Shown here in pieces: positions 46,484-56,132 of a stretch of DNA of 64,000 nucleotides. Within the stretch, counting starts at the first letter, position 1. Each line of letters starts with the position of its first letter. Made by a program: the position numbers and the translations under genes. A model generated the notes under the pieces. That model saw only the letters and a program-made list of their open reading frames with translations. It was not told the DNA's origin and did no database searches. The stretch lies in NCBI RefSeq assembly GCF_014200405.1, contig NZ_JACHBQ010000001.1, forward strand, positions 2,666,001-2,730,000. Reading direction: 5' to 3'. This DNA is from Cryobacterium roopkundense. Lineage in GTDB: Bacteria > Actinomycetota > Actinomycetes > Actinomycetales > Microbacteriaceae.

Positions 46484-47884
46484 TTAGAGCATCCCGGCGA
46501 CGAGGTAGATCGCGAGCGCGATCACGAAGCCGACGATTCCGACGAGGGCCTGTCCAACCGTCCACGTCTTGAGGGTGGTCTTGGTGTCCATCTCAAAGAA
46601 CCGGCTGACGAGCCAGAAACCTGAGTCGTTGACGTGTCCGGCGAAGACCGAGCCAGCGGCCAGGGCAAGCACGATAGCGGCGAGTTCCACCGGATTGAAG
46701 GTGGTGTTCGACATGACGACGGGCTGCAGCAGCGCGGCCGCCGTGGTGAGGGCCACCGTCGCCGAGCCCTGCGCGATACGCACAACGGCCGCGATGACGA
46801 AGCCGGCCACGATCACCGGAAGACCGACGGCGTCGAGAGAATCGGCGATCGCGTTGCCGATACCGCTGGCCCGCAGCACGCCACCGAACATTCCACCGGC
46901 GCCGGTGATCAGAATGACAGAGGACACCGGGCCGAGTGCGCTGTCCACGACGGCCTCGATGAGGTTTCCGGACTTGTGCTTCTGCACTCCGAGCAAAATC
47001 ATCGCGAGCAGCACCGTGATGAGCAGAGCAACCGGTGTTTCGCCGAGGGTACGCAGAATCTGCACCCAGGTGTCACCGAGGGAGACAAGTCCCGCGGTGG
47101 CGGCCATGTTGAGGCCCGTGTTGAGGAAAATCAACCCGATCGGCAGCAACAACAGGGTGAGCACGGTGCCGACCTTGGGCGTCGACTCGAATTCCTTGAA
47201 CGAATCGGAGGTGCCGCGCAGGATGGACGGCACGGGAATGTTGTACTTTCGGCCGACGTAGCCGCCGAACAGGTGACCGACGACGTACCAGGTGGGCAGT
47301 GCGACGAGCAGGCCGAAGATCAGCACGAGGCCCACATCGGCGCCGAGCAGGCCCGTGGCTGCCACGGGTCCCGGGTGCGGCGGCACGAAGATGTGCATGA
47401 CAGAGAAGGCGACGGCCGAAGGGAACGCGTAGCCAAGGAACGAGCCGCCGAGGCGACGCGCCACCGCAAAGATGATCGGCAGCATGACCACGAGGCCGGC
47501 GACGAAGAAGATCGGGAAGCCGAGCATGAGCGATGCCACGGCCAGGGCGAGCGGCGCGCGCTTCTCCCCGAACCGACTAATGAGGGCCTCGGTGAGCACC
47601 TGCGCGCCACCACTGGTCTCGAGCATGCGACCGAGCATGGCCCCCAGTCCCACGAGCAGGGCCACCCCGGCGAGGGTGCTGCCGAAGCCGAGTAGCAGGG
47701 TGGGCATGAGGCTCGCGGTCGGAATCCCCGTCGCCACAGCAGTGAGCAGGCTCACGATGATGAGCGAAAGGAAGGCGTGCACCTTGAACTTCATAATGAG
47801 CACGAGAAGCAGGGCGATCGCCGCGGCAGCAATGCCGAGCAGCGCGGGTGTGGACAACACCCAGTTCATGTCAAGATCGGTCAT
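46484..47884 (-). CDS. gntP: GntP family gluconate/idonate:H+ symporter
   Basis: 466-residue membrane protein with about 12–14 helices and the family segments GLGAMLGRMLETSGGAQVL and FVPPHPGPVAATGLLGADVG. It should import gluconate or idonate for the neighbouring enzymes. ATG at 47884; 34 bases follow the gntK stop. GntT, GntU and IdnT belong to the same family, so the exact substrate is open. Confidence 0.9.
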   Translation of the reverse strand: MTDLDMNWVLSTPALLGIAAAAIALLLVLIMKFKVHAFLSLIIVSLLTAVATGIPTASLMPTLLLGFGSTLAGVALLVGLGAMLGRMLETSGGAQVLTEALISRFGEKRAPLALAVASLMLGFPIFFVAGLVVMLPIIFAVARRLGGSFLGYAFPSAVAFSVMHIFVPPHPGPVAATGLLGADVGLVLIFGLLVALPTWYVVGHLFGGYVGRKYNIPVPSILRGTSDSFKEFESTPKVGTVLTLLLLPIGLIFLNTGLNMAATAGLVSLGDTWVQILRTLGETPVALLITVLLAMILLGVQKHKSGNLIEAVVDSALGPVSSVILITGAGGMFGGVLRASGIGNAIADSLDAVGLPVIVAGFVIAAVVRIAQGSATVALTTAAALLQPVVMSNTTFNPVELAAIVLALAAGSVFAGHVNDSGFWLVSRFFEMDTKTTLKTWTVGQALVGIVGFVIALAIYLVAGML

Positions 47885-47918
47885 CAGCGAACTATCTCTT
47901 TCTTATTTCTGGAACGAT

Positions 47919-48479
47919 TTATTTCAGGTACTGCAGTGCAAGACCGACGATGCCGTCGGGAGTATTCGCGAGGTTGACCCGCAGGCCGGCCTCATCTGCG
48001 CCGAGCGGTTCGAGCGTGGCGAACTGCGAGTCGAGCAGGGCGGGAGGCATGTATTCATGGTTGCGATGCGTGAGACGCTCGGCGATGAGGGCCTGGTCGC
48101 CGTAGAGCTCCACAAACACGAGCGTCGGCACGATGCCGCGCATCAGGTCGCGGTAGCCGTGCTTGAGAGCGGAGCACGCCACCACCAGGGGATCGCCCGA
48201 CTCGACGGACTCGCGGATGCGCTCGGCGATGCGCGTCAACCAGGGCAGGCGGTCCTCGTCCGTGAGCGGATGCCCCGAGGCCATTTTCGCGCGTGCCTCC
48301 GCGCTGTGCAGGTCGTCGCCGTCTTCGAAGGGCATTCCGAGGGCCTCGGCCAGGTGACGGCCCACCGTCGATTTTCCGCAGCCCTGCACGCCCATCACGA
48401 CGATCGGCTGTTGAGGTGCGGGCGCAGCCCGTGCGGGCTCAGCCGCTGCGGGCCGAGAGGTCAGGATTTCATCAGTCAT
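47919..48479 (-). CDS. gntK: Gluconokinase
   Basis: Phosphorylates gluconate to 6-phosphogluconate. 186 residues, P-loop VVMGVQGCGKSTVGRHLA (normally MGVSGSGKS; here the loop is VQGCGKS), then FEDGDDLHSAEARAKMASGHPLTDEDRLPWL and CSALKHGYRDLMRG. The extra N-terminal 25 residues are Ala/Pro rich. First gene of the gluconate operon, opposite gnd, which uses its product. Confidence 0.92.
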   Translation of the reverse strand: MTDEILTSRPAAAEPARAAPAPQQPIVVMGVQGCGKSTVGRHLAEALGMPFEDGDDLHSAEARAKMASGHPLTDEDRLPWLTRIAERIRESVESGDPLVVACSALKHGYRDLMRGIVPTLVFVELYGDQALIAERLTHRNHEYMPPALLDSQFATLEPLGADEAGLRVNLANTPDGIVGLALQYLK

Positions 48480-48541
48480 TGATGCGCTTTCGCTTGGTCG
48501 GCCGTTGTTTCATGCTCCATTGCCTTACTACATCGGACTTT

Positions 48542-48572
48542 TTGCGTTTCCTGCGCAATAAATCTGATTATA
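48542..48572 (-). promoter_or_regulatory. gntK promoter -10 and possible operator
   Basis: On the minus strand a perfect TATAAT lies at 48572–48567. Just downstream of the expected start point, 48542–48558 is a palindrome TTGCG–7 bases–CGCAA, a good position for a repressor. The -35 box is not clear. The 213-base gap 48480–48692 must also hold the gnd promoter. Confidence 0.5.
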
Positions 48573-48692
48573 GGAGCCAAGGTTACTCTTTATGTCTGCC
48601 GAGTCAACTGCACTGGCCCCGAGGTATGGGACGCAGTACCCAGCGACTAGCCTTGAGAATGGTCTGGAGATCACAGCCCCAAAGGAGCAAAC

Positions 48693-50150
48693 GTGTCAGT
48701 ATCCGGTGCAACACAGGCAAACATTGGCGTAGTCGGCCTGGCGGTGATGGGCTCGAACCTCGCCCGCAACCTCGCCAGCCGTGAGGGGAACACTGTCGCC
48801 GTGTTCAACCGCTCTCCGGAGCGCACCCGGCTGCTCACCCAGGAGCACCCGGAGGCCGGTTTCGTGGCCTCGGAGACCATTGCCGACTTCGTCGCCTCGC
48901 TGTCCACGCCGCGCACCGCGATCATCATGGTGCAGGCCGGCGCCGGCACTGATGCCGTCATCTCACAACTGTCCGACCTGTTCGAGCCCGGAGACATCAT
49001 TGTGGACGGCGGCAACGCTGACTTCACCGACACCATCCGTCGCGAGAAGGCCGTGAGCGCCACCGGCATCAACTTCGTGGGCGCCGGCATCTCCGGCGGC
49101 GAAGAGGGCGCACTCAAGGGCCCCAGCATCATGCCCGGGGGCTCGGTCGAGGCGTACAAGACCCTCGGCCCCATTCTCGAATCCATTGCTGCCGTCGTCG
49201 ACGGCGTGCCCTGCGTCACGCACGTGGGAACGGATGGCGCGGGTCACTTCGTCAAAATGATCCACAACGGCATCGAATACGCCGACATGCAGCTGATCAG
49301 CGAGGCCTATGACCTGCTGCGCCGGGTAGGCGGACACTCCCCCGCGGCCATCGCCGATGTGTTCGCCGACTGGAAGACCGGCGAGCTCGACAGCTACCTG
49401 ATCGAGATCACCGCCGAGATCCTGCGTCAGGTTGACGCGAAGACCGGCAAGCCGTTCGTCGACATCGTGCTCGACGAGGCCGGCTCCAAGGGCACCGGCG
49501 TGTGGACCGTGCAGAACGCGCTCGACCTCGGCGTTCCCGTCGGCGGCATCGCGGAGGCCGTCTTTGCCCGCGCGGTGTCGAGCCACCCCGAGCAGCGCGT
49601 TCCTTTCCGCGCCGTCGTCACCGCCCGCCCCGAGATCGCCATCGTGGGCCACACCTTCCAGGAAGACGTGCGCCAGGCGCTCTACGCCTCGAAGATCGTC
49701 GCGTACGCGCAGGGCTTCGACGCCATCGCGGCCGGGGCGAAGAAGTACAACTGGAACATCGACATGGGGGCAACGGCCACCATCTGGCGCGGCGGCTGCA
49801 TCATTCGCGCCCAGTTCCTGAACCGCATCGTGGACGCTTACGCGAAGGACGCCGCGCTGCCCACCCTGCTCATCGACCCGTACTTCGCCGAGGCCGTGGC
49901 GAACGGCGAGGCGGCCTGGCGCCGCATCGTGTCGACCGCCGCGCTCTCTGGCGTGCCGGTTCCCGGCTTCGCCGCCTCGCTCAGCTACTTCGACTCGCTC
50001 GCGAGCGAGCGCCTGCCGGCCGCACTCGTGCAGGGCCAGCGCGACTTCTTCGGCGCACACACCTACAAGCGCGTCGATCTGCCCGGCACTTTCCACACCC
50101 TGTGGTCGGGCGACCGCACCGAGATCGAGTCAGAGGGCAGCACCCACTAA
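48693..50150 (+). CDS. gnd: 6-phosphogluconate dehydrogenase, decarboxylating
   Basis: Oxidises 6-phosphogluconate to ribulose 5-phosphate and CO2. 485 residues, long (Gnd) form. Coenzyme fold IGVVGLAVMGSNLARNLASR, NRSPERT, the active-site GAGHFVKMIHNGIEYADMQL, and the C-terminal FHTLWSGD all present. GTG at 48693 after AAAGGAG. Divergent from gntK, so imported gluconate can flow directly into the pentose phosphate pathway. Confidence 0.96.
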   Translation: MSVSGATQANIGVVGLAVMGSNLARNLASREGNTVAVFNRSPERTRLLTQEHPEAGFVASETIADFVASLSTPRTAIIMVQAGAGTDAVISQLSDLFEPGDIIVDGGNADFTDTIRREKAVSATGINFVGAGISGGEEGALKGPSIMPGGSVEAYKTLGPILESIAAVVDGVPCVTHVGTDGAGHFVKMIHNGIEYADMQLISEAYDLLRRVGGHSPAAIADVFADWKTGELDSYLIEITAEILRQVDAKTGKPFVDIVLDEAGSKGTGVWTVQNALDLGVPVGGIAEAVFARAVSSHPEQRVPFRAVVTARPEIAIVGHTFQEDVRQALYASKIVAYAQGFDAIAAGAKKYNWNIDMGATATIWRGGCIIRAQFLNRIVDAYAKDAALPTLLIDPYFAEAVANGEAAWRRIVSTAALSGVPVPGFAASLSYFDSLASERLPAALVQGQRDFFGAHTYKRVDLPGTFHTLWSGDRTEIESEGSTH

Positions 50151-50172
50151 CACCATCCCGGCTCCTCGAATT

Positions 50173-50246
50173 CGGCGGAGATTTCACGCGAAAAAGCAGT
50201 TTCCCACCCGGAACCGGGCTTTTCGCGAGAAATCTCCGTCGTTTTT
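50173..50246 (+). terminator. Rho-independent terminator after gnd
   Basis: Arms of about 24 bases (GGAGATTTCACGCGAAAAAGC and its near-complement GCTTTTCGCGAGAAATCTCC) around a 20-base centre, followed by GTTTTTG. Lies directly downstream of the gnd stop. Confidence 0.85.
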
Positions 50247-50290
50247 GTCGGGGTGGGAGCGGAGGTTCGTCTGAAAGAATGAGGGTGACC

Positions 50291-50656
50291 ATGAGTGACA
50301 ACTACCCCGAGCTCTCCGGCTACGAGCCGCACGACAGTAAACGACCGCTTCGCAGCCGGCACCTGACGCGGCTGATGCGGATCGTCGTGGTGCTCGGGCT
50401 GCTCGCGCTCGTCGTTCCGGGAGTGCTCACCACCATGCGCGTGGCCAGCACGACAGCGGCCAACGCCTGCATCGTCGACGTAGCCCGCTATTACCCTTTT
50501 GCTTCAAGCTCCGACGCGCGGTTCGAGTTCACCGGCCCCGGCGGCCTGGGGTGGCAGTGCTACGCGATCGATCGGAACGAGCGCGAGACATTCGTCACCC
50601 CACTCGGGCTCATTCCCTCCGCCCCGCAGTCCGGTTCGCCCGGCCGCGCGATCTAA
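50291..50656 (+). CDS. Small membrane protein of unknown function
   Basis: 121 residues from ATG 50291. One membrane helix (IVVVLGLLALVVPGVLTTMRVA, about residues 32–53), then an extracytoplasmic part with two cysteines (NACIVDVARYYPF and GWQCYAIDRNERE) that could form a disulfide. Not recognised. Located between the gnd terminator and the seven-gene cluster, with 159 bases before the latter, so it is probably its own unit. Confidence 0.65.
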   Translation: MSDNYPELSGYEPHDSKRPLRSRHLTRLMRIVVVLGLLALVVPGVLTTMRVASTTAANACIVDVARYYPFASSSDARFEFTGPGGLGWQCYAIDRNERETFVTPLGLIPSAPQSGSPGRAI

Positions 50657-50688
50657 GGCGCAGCCACCGCCTCTGGACCCACCGCCTC

Positions 50689-50717
50689 TGGACAAGGTGT
50701 GGGGCCGGTGGCACAAT
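50689..50717 (+). promoter_or_regulatory. Possible promoter of the seven-gene cluster
   Basis: TGGACA at 50689–50694 and CACAAT at 50712–50717 with a 17-base spacer, about 100 bases before the first gene. All seven genes overlap, so one promoter here would suffice. By eye only. Confidence 0.4.
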
Positions 50718-50815
50718 ACTGAGCAAAACGCGGGTCGATTCGCCCTGATCCCGGCCCGCTGAACATGTGACTCTCAACTCAGCAGGTGCCAGTGAGCCCC
50801 GAAGGGGGTGCCCGT

Positions 50816-53251
50816 GTGAACGGTTCCGTCGGTTCGGAATACGTGGACGCCGTTGTCGTGGGCTCAGGCTTCGGCGCATCCGTCGCTGCATTCAAACTCG
50901 CCTCGGCCGGCGAGTCGGTGGTCGTGCTTGAGCGCGGAAAACGCTACGGCCCCGGCGATTTTGCCCGAACCCCCGCTCAGATGGGTCGCAACTTCTGGGA
51001 CCCAGGCTCAGGCCTTTACGGCCTCTTCGACGCCTGGACGTTCCGGGGGCTCGAAGGCATCGTCTCGAGCGGCCTCGGCGGCGGCTCACTCATCTACGCG
51101 AACGTGCTGTTACGCAAGGACGAGAAGTGGTTCGTGCGCGAGTCGCCCGTACCCGGCGGCGGCTACGAACACTGGCCTTTCAGCCGCCAGGACCTCGACT
51201 CGCACTACACGAACGCCGAGACGATGCTGGGCGCCACTAAGTATCCCTACACCGACACTCCCAAGACCCTCGCCATGGAGCAGGCCGCCGCCGATCTCCA
51301 CCTGACCATCGACCGGCCGCCCATCGCCGTGACCTTTGCTCCCACCCGCCTCGCTGATCCCGCGCCCAACCTGCAGATACCCGAGCCCGCGTACGGCAAC
51401 CTGCATGAGAAACGCCGCGTCACGTGCACCCTCTGCGGCGAGTGTGACATCGGCTGCAACACCGGGGCGAAGAACACTCTTGACCACAACTACCTGTCCG
51501 CCGCACGTCACCACACGGCAGACCTGCGCACGCTGCACGAGGTGCGCGGGTTCCGCCCCCTCGACGGCGGCGGCTACGAGGTGCGCTACGTCGTGCACGA
51601 CGCCGACACTCCCGGCGTGCGGCCGTCCTACACCCTGCCGGTACACAGCATCCGGTGTCGCCGGCTCATCCTGGGCGCCGGCACCTTCGGCTCCACCCTG
51701 CTCCTGCTGCGCAACCGATCGTCGCTTCCGGGCATCAGCCCACTGCTCGGCACCCGGTTCAGCGGCAACGGCGACCTGCTCACCCTGCTGTTGAATGCCA
51801 AAACGGATGCCGGCAGCGTACGCCCGATCACCGGCGACCGAGGTCCGGTGATCACGACGGCCATCCGGGTGCCCGATACTCTCGACGGCGGCGGAGCCTC
51901 CGGGCGCGGCTTCTACATCGAGGATGCCGGCTACCCGGGCTTCCTCAACTGGCTGCTCGAGACGGCCCAGCTGCCCGAGGTCTTCTCCCGCACGGGCTCC
52001 GTGGCGTGGCAGCTGCTCCTGAACCGACTGTTCCACGGCCAGCGCTCCAATATTTCGAAGGACCTCGCTGCAGCCCTCGGCGATGGGCACGCCTCGGCGA
52101 GCTCACTGCCCCTACTCGGCATGGGCCGGGACGTGCCAGACGGCCTGATGACACTCAATCAGGGACGTCTTGAGATCGACTGGACGCTCGCCACCTCGCG
52201 ACAGTACTTCGATCGGATGCGGTCGACCATGGAGCAGATCGGCGGGGCGCTGCACGCCCAGTTCCAGGACAACCCGCTCTGGTGGGCCAAGCGCGTCATC
52301 ACCGTGCACCCGCTCGGCGGCGTGCCAGCCGGCCAGCAGATCGAAGAGGGCGTCGTGGATCAGTTCGGTGAGGTCTTCGGCTACCCTGGCCTGTTCGTGC
52401 TCGACGGCGCCGCCATGCCCGGCCCGGTGGGCGCCAACCCCTCACTGACGATCGCGGCGTTCTCCGACCGGGCCTGCGAACACATGCTCGAGGCGGGCTC
52501 TGCGGCATCCGCTGCCGGCTCGCACACGCCGAGCGCCGACGTGGCACCCCCCGCCCCGGTGCCCGTTCCCGCAGCTCCTCCGGCGCCGGCGCCCGGAGCG
52601 ACCAGCGTGAGCTTCACGGAGCGGATGCGCGGACCCGCCACGCTCGGCGTGACCGACCCGGCACGGGGAGCGCTCACGGGCAGGGCCCGCCGTCACGAGC
52701 TCATGTTCACGCTCACCATCACCGCGCCGAACGCGGCGGCGTTCGTGCGTGATCCCGTTCATGCGGCGAGCGCCTCCGGGTATGTCATGTTCGACGTTCT
52801 CGGCGGGAGGCTGGACGTGGAGCAGGGCTGGTTCAACCTGTTTGTGCACCCCGCGGGCTCCGCCGGGCGACGGATGCTGTACCGCCTGTGGTTGCGGGAC
52901 GTGGCCGGTAACGCCTTCACCCTGCTGGGCTACAAGGAAGTCTCCAACCGGGCCGGCTTCACCCCCTGGACGGACACCACCACCCTATTCACCCACGTGC
53001 TCGAGGGACACCTCGCGCCACCCGACCCTGTCACCGACGCCGCCGGCCAGAGCTCGTTCACCGCCCCGACCCAGGGCGTGCGCGCGGCCGGTATCCTGCG
53101 CATCTCGCCGCTCGCCTTCGCCCAGCAACTGACCACGTTCCGCACCGCCGGCCCGGCCGGCGCCCGTGCGCTCCGCTCCTACGGCACACTGTTTCTCGGT
53201 GAACTCGCCCGCGTGTACCTGTTCGCGAAGAGGTCATTGGACACCAACTGA
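50816..53251 (+). CDS. GMC oxidoreductase, cholesterol-oxidase-like, with C-terminal accessory domain
   Basis: FAD-dependent alcohol oxidase/dehydrogenase, 811 residues. FAD motif AVVVGSGFGASVAAFKLA at the N-terminus. The active-site His is in HPLGGVPAGQ and Asn in GPVGANPSLTIAAFSDR, matching the His/Asn pair of cholesterol oxidases. Cysteines 204, 207, 210 and 214 (CTLCGECDIGC) have ferredoxin-like spacing, as in ChoD-type relatives. After the catalytic core (ends about residue 565) come a Pro/Ala linker and a β-rich domain (about 615–800) also seen in the cluster's patatin. GTG at 50816 follows AAGGGGG; GTG 50786 is an alternative. No signal peptide. Substrate unknown. Confidence 0.87.
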   Translation: MNGSVGSEYVDAVVVGSGFGASVAAFKLASAGESVVVLERGKRYGPGDFARTPAQMGRNFWDPGSGLYGLFDAWTFRGLEGIVSSGLGGGSLIYANVLLRKDEKWFVRESPVPGGGYEHWPFSRQDLDSHYTNAETMLGATKYPYTDTPKTLAMEQAAADLHLTIDRPPIAVTFAPTRLADPAPNLQIPEPAYGNLHEKRRVTCTLCGECDIGCNTGAKNTLDHNYLSAARHHTADLRTLHEVRGFRPLDGGGYEVRYVVHDADTPGVRPSYTLPVHSIRCRRLILGAGTFGSTLLLLRNRSSLPGISPLLGTRFSGNGDLLTLLLNAKTDAGSVRPITGDRGPVITTAIRVPDTLDGGGASGRGFYIEDAGYPGFLNWLLETAQLPEVFSRTGSVAWQLLLNRLFHGQRSNISKDLAAALGDGHASASSLPLLGMGRDVPDGLMTLNQGRLEIDWTLATSRQYFDRMRSTMEQIGGALHAQFQDNPLWWAKRVITVHPLGGVPAGQQIEEGVVDQFGEVFGYPGLFVLDGAAMPGPVGANPSLTIAAFSDRACEHMLEAGSAASAAGSHTPSADVAPPAPVPVPAAPPAPAPGATSVSFTERMRGPATLGVTDPARGALTGRARRHELMFTLTITAPNAAAFVRDPVHAASASGYVMFDVLGGRLDVEQGWFNLFVHPAGSAGRRMLYRLWLRDVAGNAFTLLGYKEVSNRAGFTPWTDTTTLFTHVLEGHLAPPDPVTDAAGQSSFTAPTQGVRAAGILRISPLAFAQQLTTFRTAGPAGARALRSYGTLFLGELARVYLFAKRSLDTN

Positions 53252-55077
53252 TGAAACGCGCCGAACTCGCCCGCCATGACAAGGAACTCGGGTTTGTGCC
53301 CCGAGACGCCGTGCGCTGGCTCGCCCCCGGCCAGCTCTTCCGCACCGCCGTACAGGTTGCCCTCGCCGAGATTTTCGCCAACTACGGCGACAAACGCGAG
53401 CTGCAGGAGGTGTTCTCGAAGGAACCCCTGCGACTCAAGGAACGGCCGCGAGGCGACCTGTGGATTGACTACACGGCAGATCTGGGCGACGGATTCGACT
53501 CGACGGCCACCGTGGCCGCCCTGCTGAGCGAGAACCACCTCACCGTGCAACGGCCAGGGGACGACGGATCGACGACGCTGCCCCGCGGACACCTGCTCGT
53601 GCTCGGCGGTGACGAGGTGTATCCCACGGCCTCGGCGCTCGGGTACGAAGACCGAACGCTGGGCCCGTACGCCGCTGCTCTCCCCGCCGATGCCGACCTG
53701 CCGCGGGGCAACCGTAAGCCGAGCCTGCTCGCCCTGCCGGGAAATCACGACTGGTACGACGGCCTCTCGGCATTCCTGCGCATTTTCACGAGGCCGCACA
53801 AGATCGGTGCCCGGCACACCATTCAAACGCGCAGCTACTTCGCCCTGCGCCTCGGGCACGGCTGGTGGCTCGCCGGACTCGACAGCCAGCTCGGCGAATA
53901 CATCGACGAACCGCAGCTGAACTACTTTCGCGAACGACTCACCAACAAACTGTGCCCCGGCGACGCCATCATTCTGTGCACAGCCTCACCCACCTGGGTG
54001 CACACGAAGACCAAAGACCCGAACGCCTTCAACCAACTGCACTACTTCGATAAGTATTTTCTGCGCAACCGCTACGATCCCGACGAGGGCACCCTCAAGC
54101 CCACCGGCGCCCACGTACGGCTGTGGTTGAGTGGTGATTCTCACCATTACACCCGCTATGAACAGGTGCTGCCCGACGACGACCCGCACCTGCCAGAACG
54201 CTCCGACGACCGCGACCCGCGCGCGACCCAGTTCATCACCTGCGGCCTGGGCGGGGCCTTCCTGTCGTCCACGCACCGCCTGCCGAGCGAGCTCACGCTG
54301 CCATCACCCCTGTCGCGCATGAACGGCACAGACGACCATCCAACGCAGTTCCGCCGGGGTCCGAGCACGTATCCGGACCCGGTGAGTTCCCGCGCCCTCA
54401 GCGGTCGCATCGCCAATCCCTTCAGCAGGTTCTGGCTGGGCTGGCGTAATCTCTCCTTCACTCCCCTGCTCGGCACGCTGCACCTGCTGCTGTTTCTCCC
54501 GCTCGTCTGGCTGTTCGGTGTCACCGAACTGACCGGGATCGCCGACGTCAGCGGCTCGGACCGGTGGGGATTGCTCGGTATCCTGGCCGGCGTGGCCGTG
54601 CTGCTGCTCGTGGCGTCGACAGTGGCAGCGTTCGCGAAGCGCGGCCTCGTGCTCGCCGCGGTCGGGTTGCAACTCGGTGTGCTCGGGCTGCTGGCGGTCG
54701 CGACGATTGCGATCCCGTGGCCGTCCGGTTGGCCGGGCGCCCTCGTGGTGGGCTGCGCGGCTGCCCTCGCGTGGATCGGCGGCGCCCTGCTCGGCACCGA
54801 GATGTTTGCGCTCTTCACCCTGACCCAACACAACGGTGAGATCTTCGCCTGGCAGATGTCGAGCCAGGCGGTCGACGATCACAAGGGCTTCCTACGCTTG
54901 CGACTGCACCGCAACGGGGACCTCGAGGTCTTCCCCGTGGTTATCGACAGGGTCTGCCGCGACTGGACCCTCGTCGACGCCCCCGGCTTGCAGAAACGCC
55001 CGGTGCCGCAGACCCCCCTTGCTCCCCGTCTGCTGGAACCACCGATACTCATCTCCCGCAAAGGATCGGCGTCATGA
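53251..55077 (+). CDS. Membrane-anchored metallophosphoesterase
   Basis: Calcineurin-like phosphoesterase, 608 residues. Metal-site motifs in order: DLGD (77–80), LGGDE (118–122), GNHDW (164–168) and GDSHH (295–299). The first has Leu in place of the usual His (DxHGD variants), so the metal set may be altered. A C-terminal block of about four helices (residues about 410–535) is followed by a soluble β region. The start shares one base with the GMC stop (TGATG). A lipid-phosphate or pyrophosphate substrate at the membrane is plausible but inferred. Confidence 0.82.
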   Translation: MKRAELARHDKELGFVPRDAVRWLAPGQLFRTAVQVALAEIFANYGDKRELQEVFSKEPLRLKERPRGDLWIDYTADLGDGFDSTATVAALLSENHLTVQRPGDDGSTTLPRGHLLVLGGDEVYPTASALGYEDRTLGPYAAALPADADLPRGNRKPSLLALPGNHDWYDGLSAFLRIFTRPHKIGARHTIQTRSYFALRLGHGWWLAGLDSQLGEYIDEPQLNYFRERLTNKLCPGDAIILCTASPTWVHTKTKDPNAFNQLHYFDKYFLRNRYDPDEGTLKPTGAHVRLWLSGDSHHYTRYEQVLPDDDPHLPERSDDRDPRATQFITCGLGGAFLSSTHRLPSELTLPSPLSRMNGTDDHPTQFRRGPSTYPDPVSSRALSGRIANPFSRFWLGWRNLSFTPLLGTLHLLLFLPLVWLFGVTELTGIADVSGSDRWGLLGILAGVAVLLLVASTVAAFAKRGLVLAAVGLQLGVLGLLAVATIAIPWPSGWPGALVVGCAAALAWIGGALLGTEMFALFTLTQHNGEIFAWQMSSQAVDDHKGFLRLRLHRNGDLEVFPVVIDRVCRDWTLVDAPGLQKRPVPQTPLAPRLLEPPILISRKGSAS

Positions 55078-56132
55078 AGACTATGACCATCACCCGCTCT
55101 GATCACTCCACCGAGGTGATACCGCTCACCGCGCCGGACGGCGCCCCGCTGTCGCTCGTGCACGTGGGCATCCGTTCGGAGGTCGGACGTGGACCCACGC
55201 GCGGTCCGGTGATGCTCGTGCACGGCGCCGGCGTGCGCGCCGAGCTGTTTCGGCCACCGCTGAAACGCACACTCGTGGACGCGCTGCTCGACGACGGCTG
55301 GGACGTGTGGATGTTCAATTGGCGGGCATCGATCGACTTCGACCCGCTGCCGTGGACCCTCGACGACGCCGCCGTGTACGACTATCCGACCGCCATCGCG
55401 CATATCCTGGCGGCCACCGGGGCCGATACCCTGAAGGCGGTCGTGCACTGCCAGGGTTCCACGTCGTTCATGATGGCCGTGGTGGCCGGGCTGCTGCCGG
55501 AGGTCGACACCGTGATCAGCAATTCGGTGTCGCTACACCCAGTCGTTCCGGCCTTCTCGAGGTTCAAGATCACCCGGCTCGCCCCGGTCGTGGAGCACTT
55601 CAGCCCGGTGCTGAACACGGCCTGGGGTTACAAGTCGAACGGATACTTCTCCCGCGTCGTGCGGGGTGTGGTGCGGGCCACCCACCCCGAGTGCGACAAC
55701 ACCGTGTGCCGCATGGTGAGCTTCACCTACGGCAGCGGACACCCCGCGCTCTGGGCGCACCGCAACCTCGACGCGGCCACCCACGACTGGATCACCGGGG
55801 AGTTCGCCGAGTCGCCGATGACGTTCTTCGAGCAGATGAAGGACTGCCTCGCCGCCGGGCACCTCGTGCACTCCGGCGTGCACCCCGAGCTGCCCGCGAA
55901 TCTCGTGGCCGAGGCCCCGAAGACTGATGCCCGCTTCGTGTTTCTGACCGGAAACGACAACCGCTGCTTTCTGCCGATCAGCCAGCGCCGCAGTTACGAG
56001 TTTTTCAACCGGCATCGTCCAGGCAAGGATGCCTTCCATTTCATACCCGGCTACGGACACCTCGATGTGATCTTCGGGGCCAACGCGTGGCGGGACACCT
56101 ACCCGATCATCCAGAGGGAGCTCACACTATGA
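55074..56132 (+). CDS. α/β hydrolase with cysteine nucleophile
   Basis: 352-residue α/β-hydrolase fold. Oxyanion strand VMLVHGAGVRAELF. The nucleophile elbow reads VVHCQGSTSFM, so Cys126 stands where Ser is usual and the first glycine of GxSxG is His. Probable Asp in FLTGNDNRCFLP and His in PGYGHLDVIFG complete a Cys-Asp-His triad, as in PHA synthases. Acyl transfer instead of hydrolysis is possible. The ATG overlaps the phosphoesterase stop (ATGA). Confidence 0.83.
   Translation: MKTMTITRSDHSTEVIPLTAPDGAPLSLVHVGIRSEVGRGPTRGPVMLVHGAGVRAELFRPPLKRTLVDALLDDGWDVWMFNWRASIDFDPLPWTLDDAAVYDYPTAIAHILAATGADTLKAVVHCQGSTSFMMAVVAGLLPEVDTVISNSVSLHPVVPAFSRFKITRLAPVVEHFSPVLNTAWGYKSNGYFSRVVRGVVRATHPECDNTVCRMVSFTYGSGHPALWAHRNLDAATHDWITGEFAESPMTFFEQMKDCLAAGHLVHSGVHPELPANLVAEAPKTDARFVFLTGNDNRCFLPISQRRSYEFFNRHRPGKDAFHFIPGYGHLDVIFGANAWRDTYPIIQRELTL

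Noticed and set aside
51110..51112. UUA codon in the GMC gene as a bldA-style developmental switch linked to tRNA-Leu(UAA)
   Set aside because: UUA codons also occur in mfd, ycaQ and idnO in this window, so the codon is not confined to this cluster.
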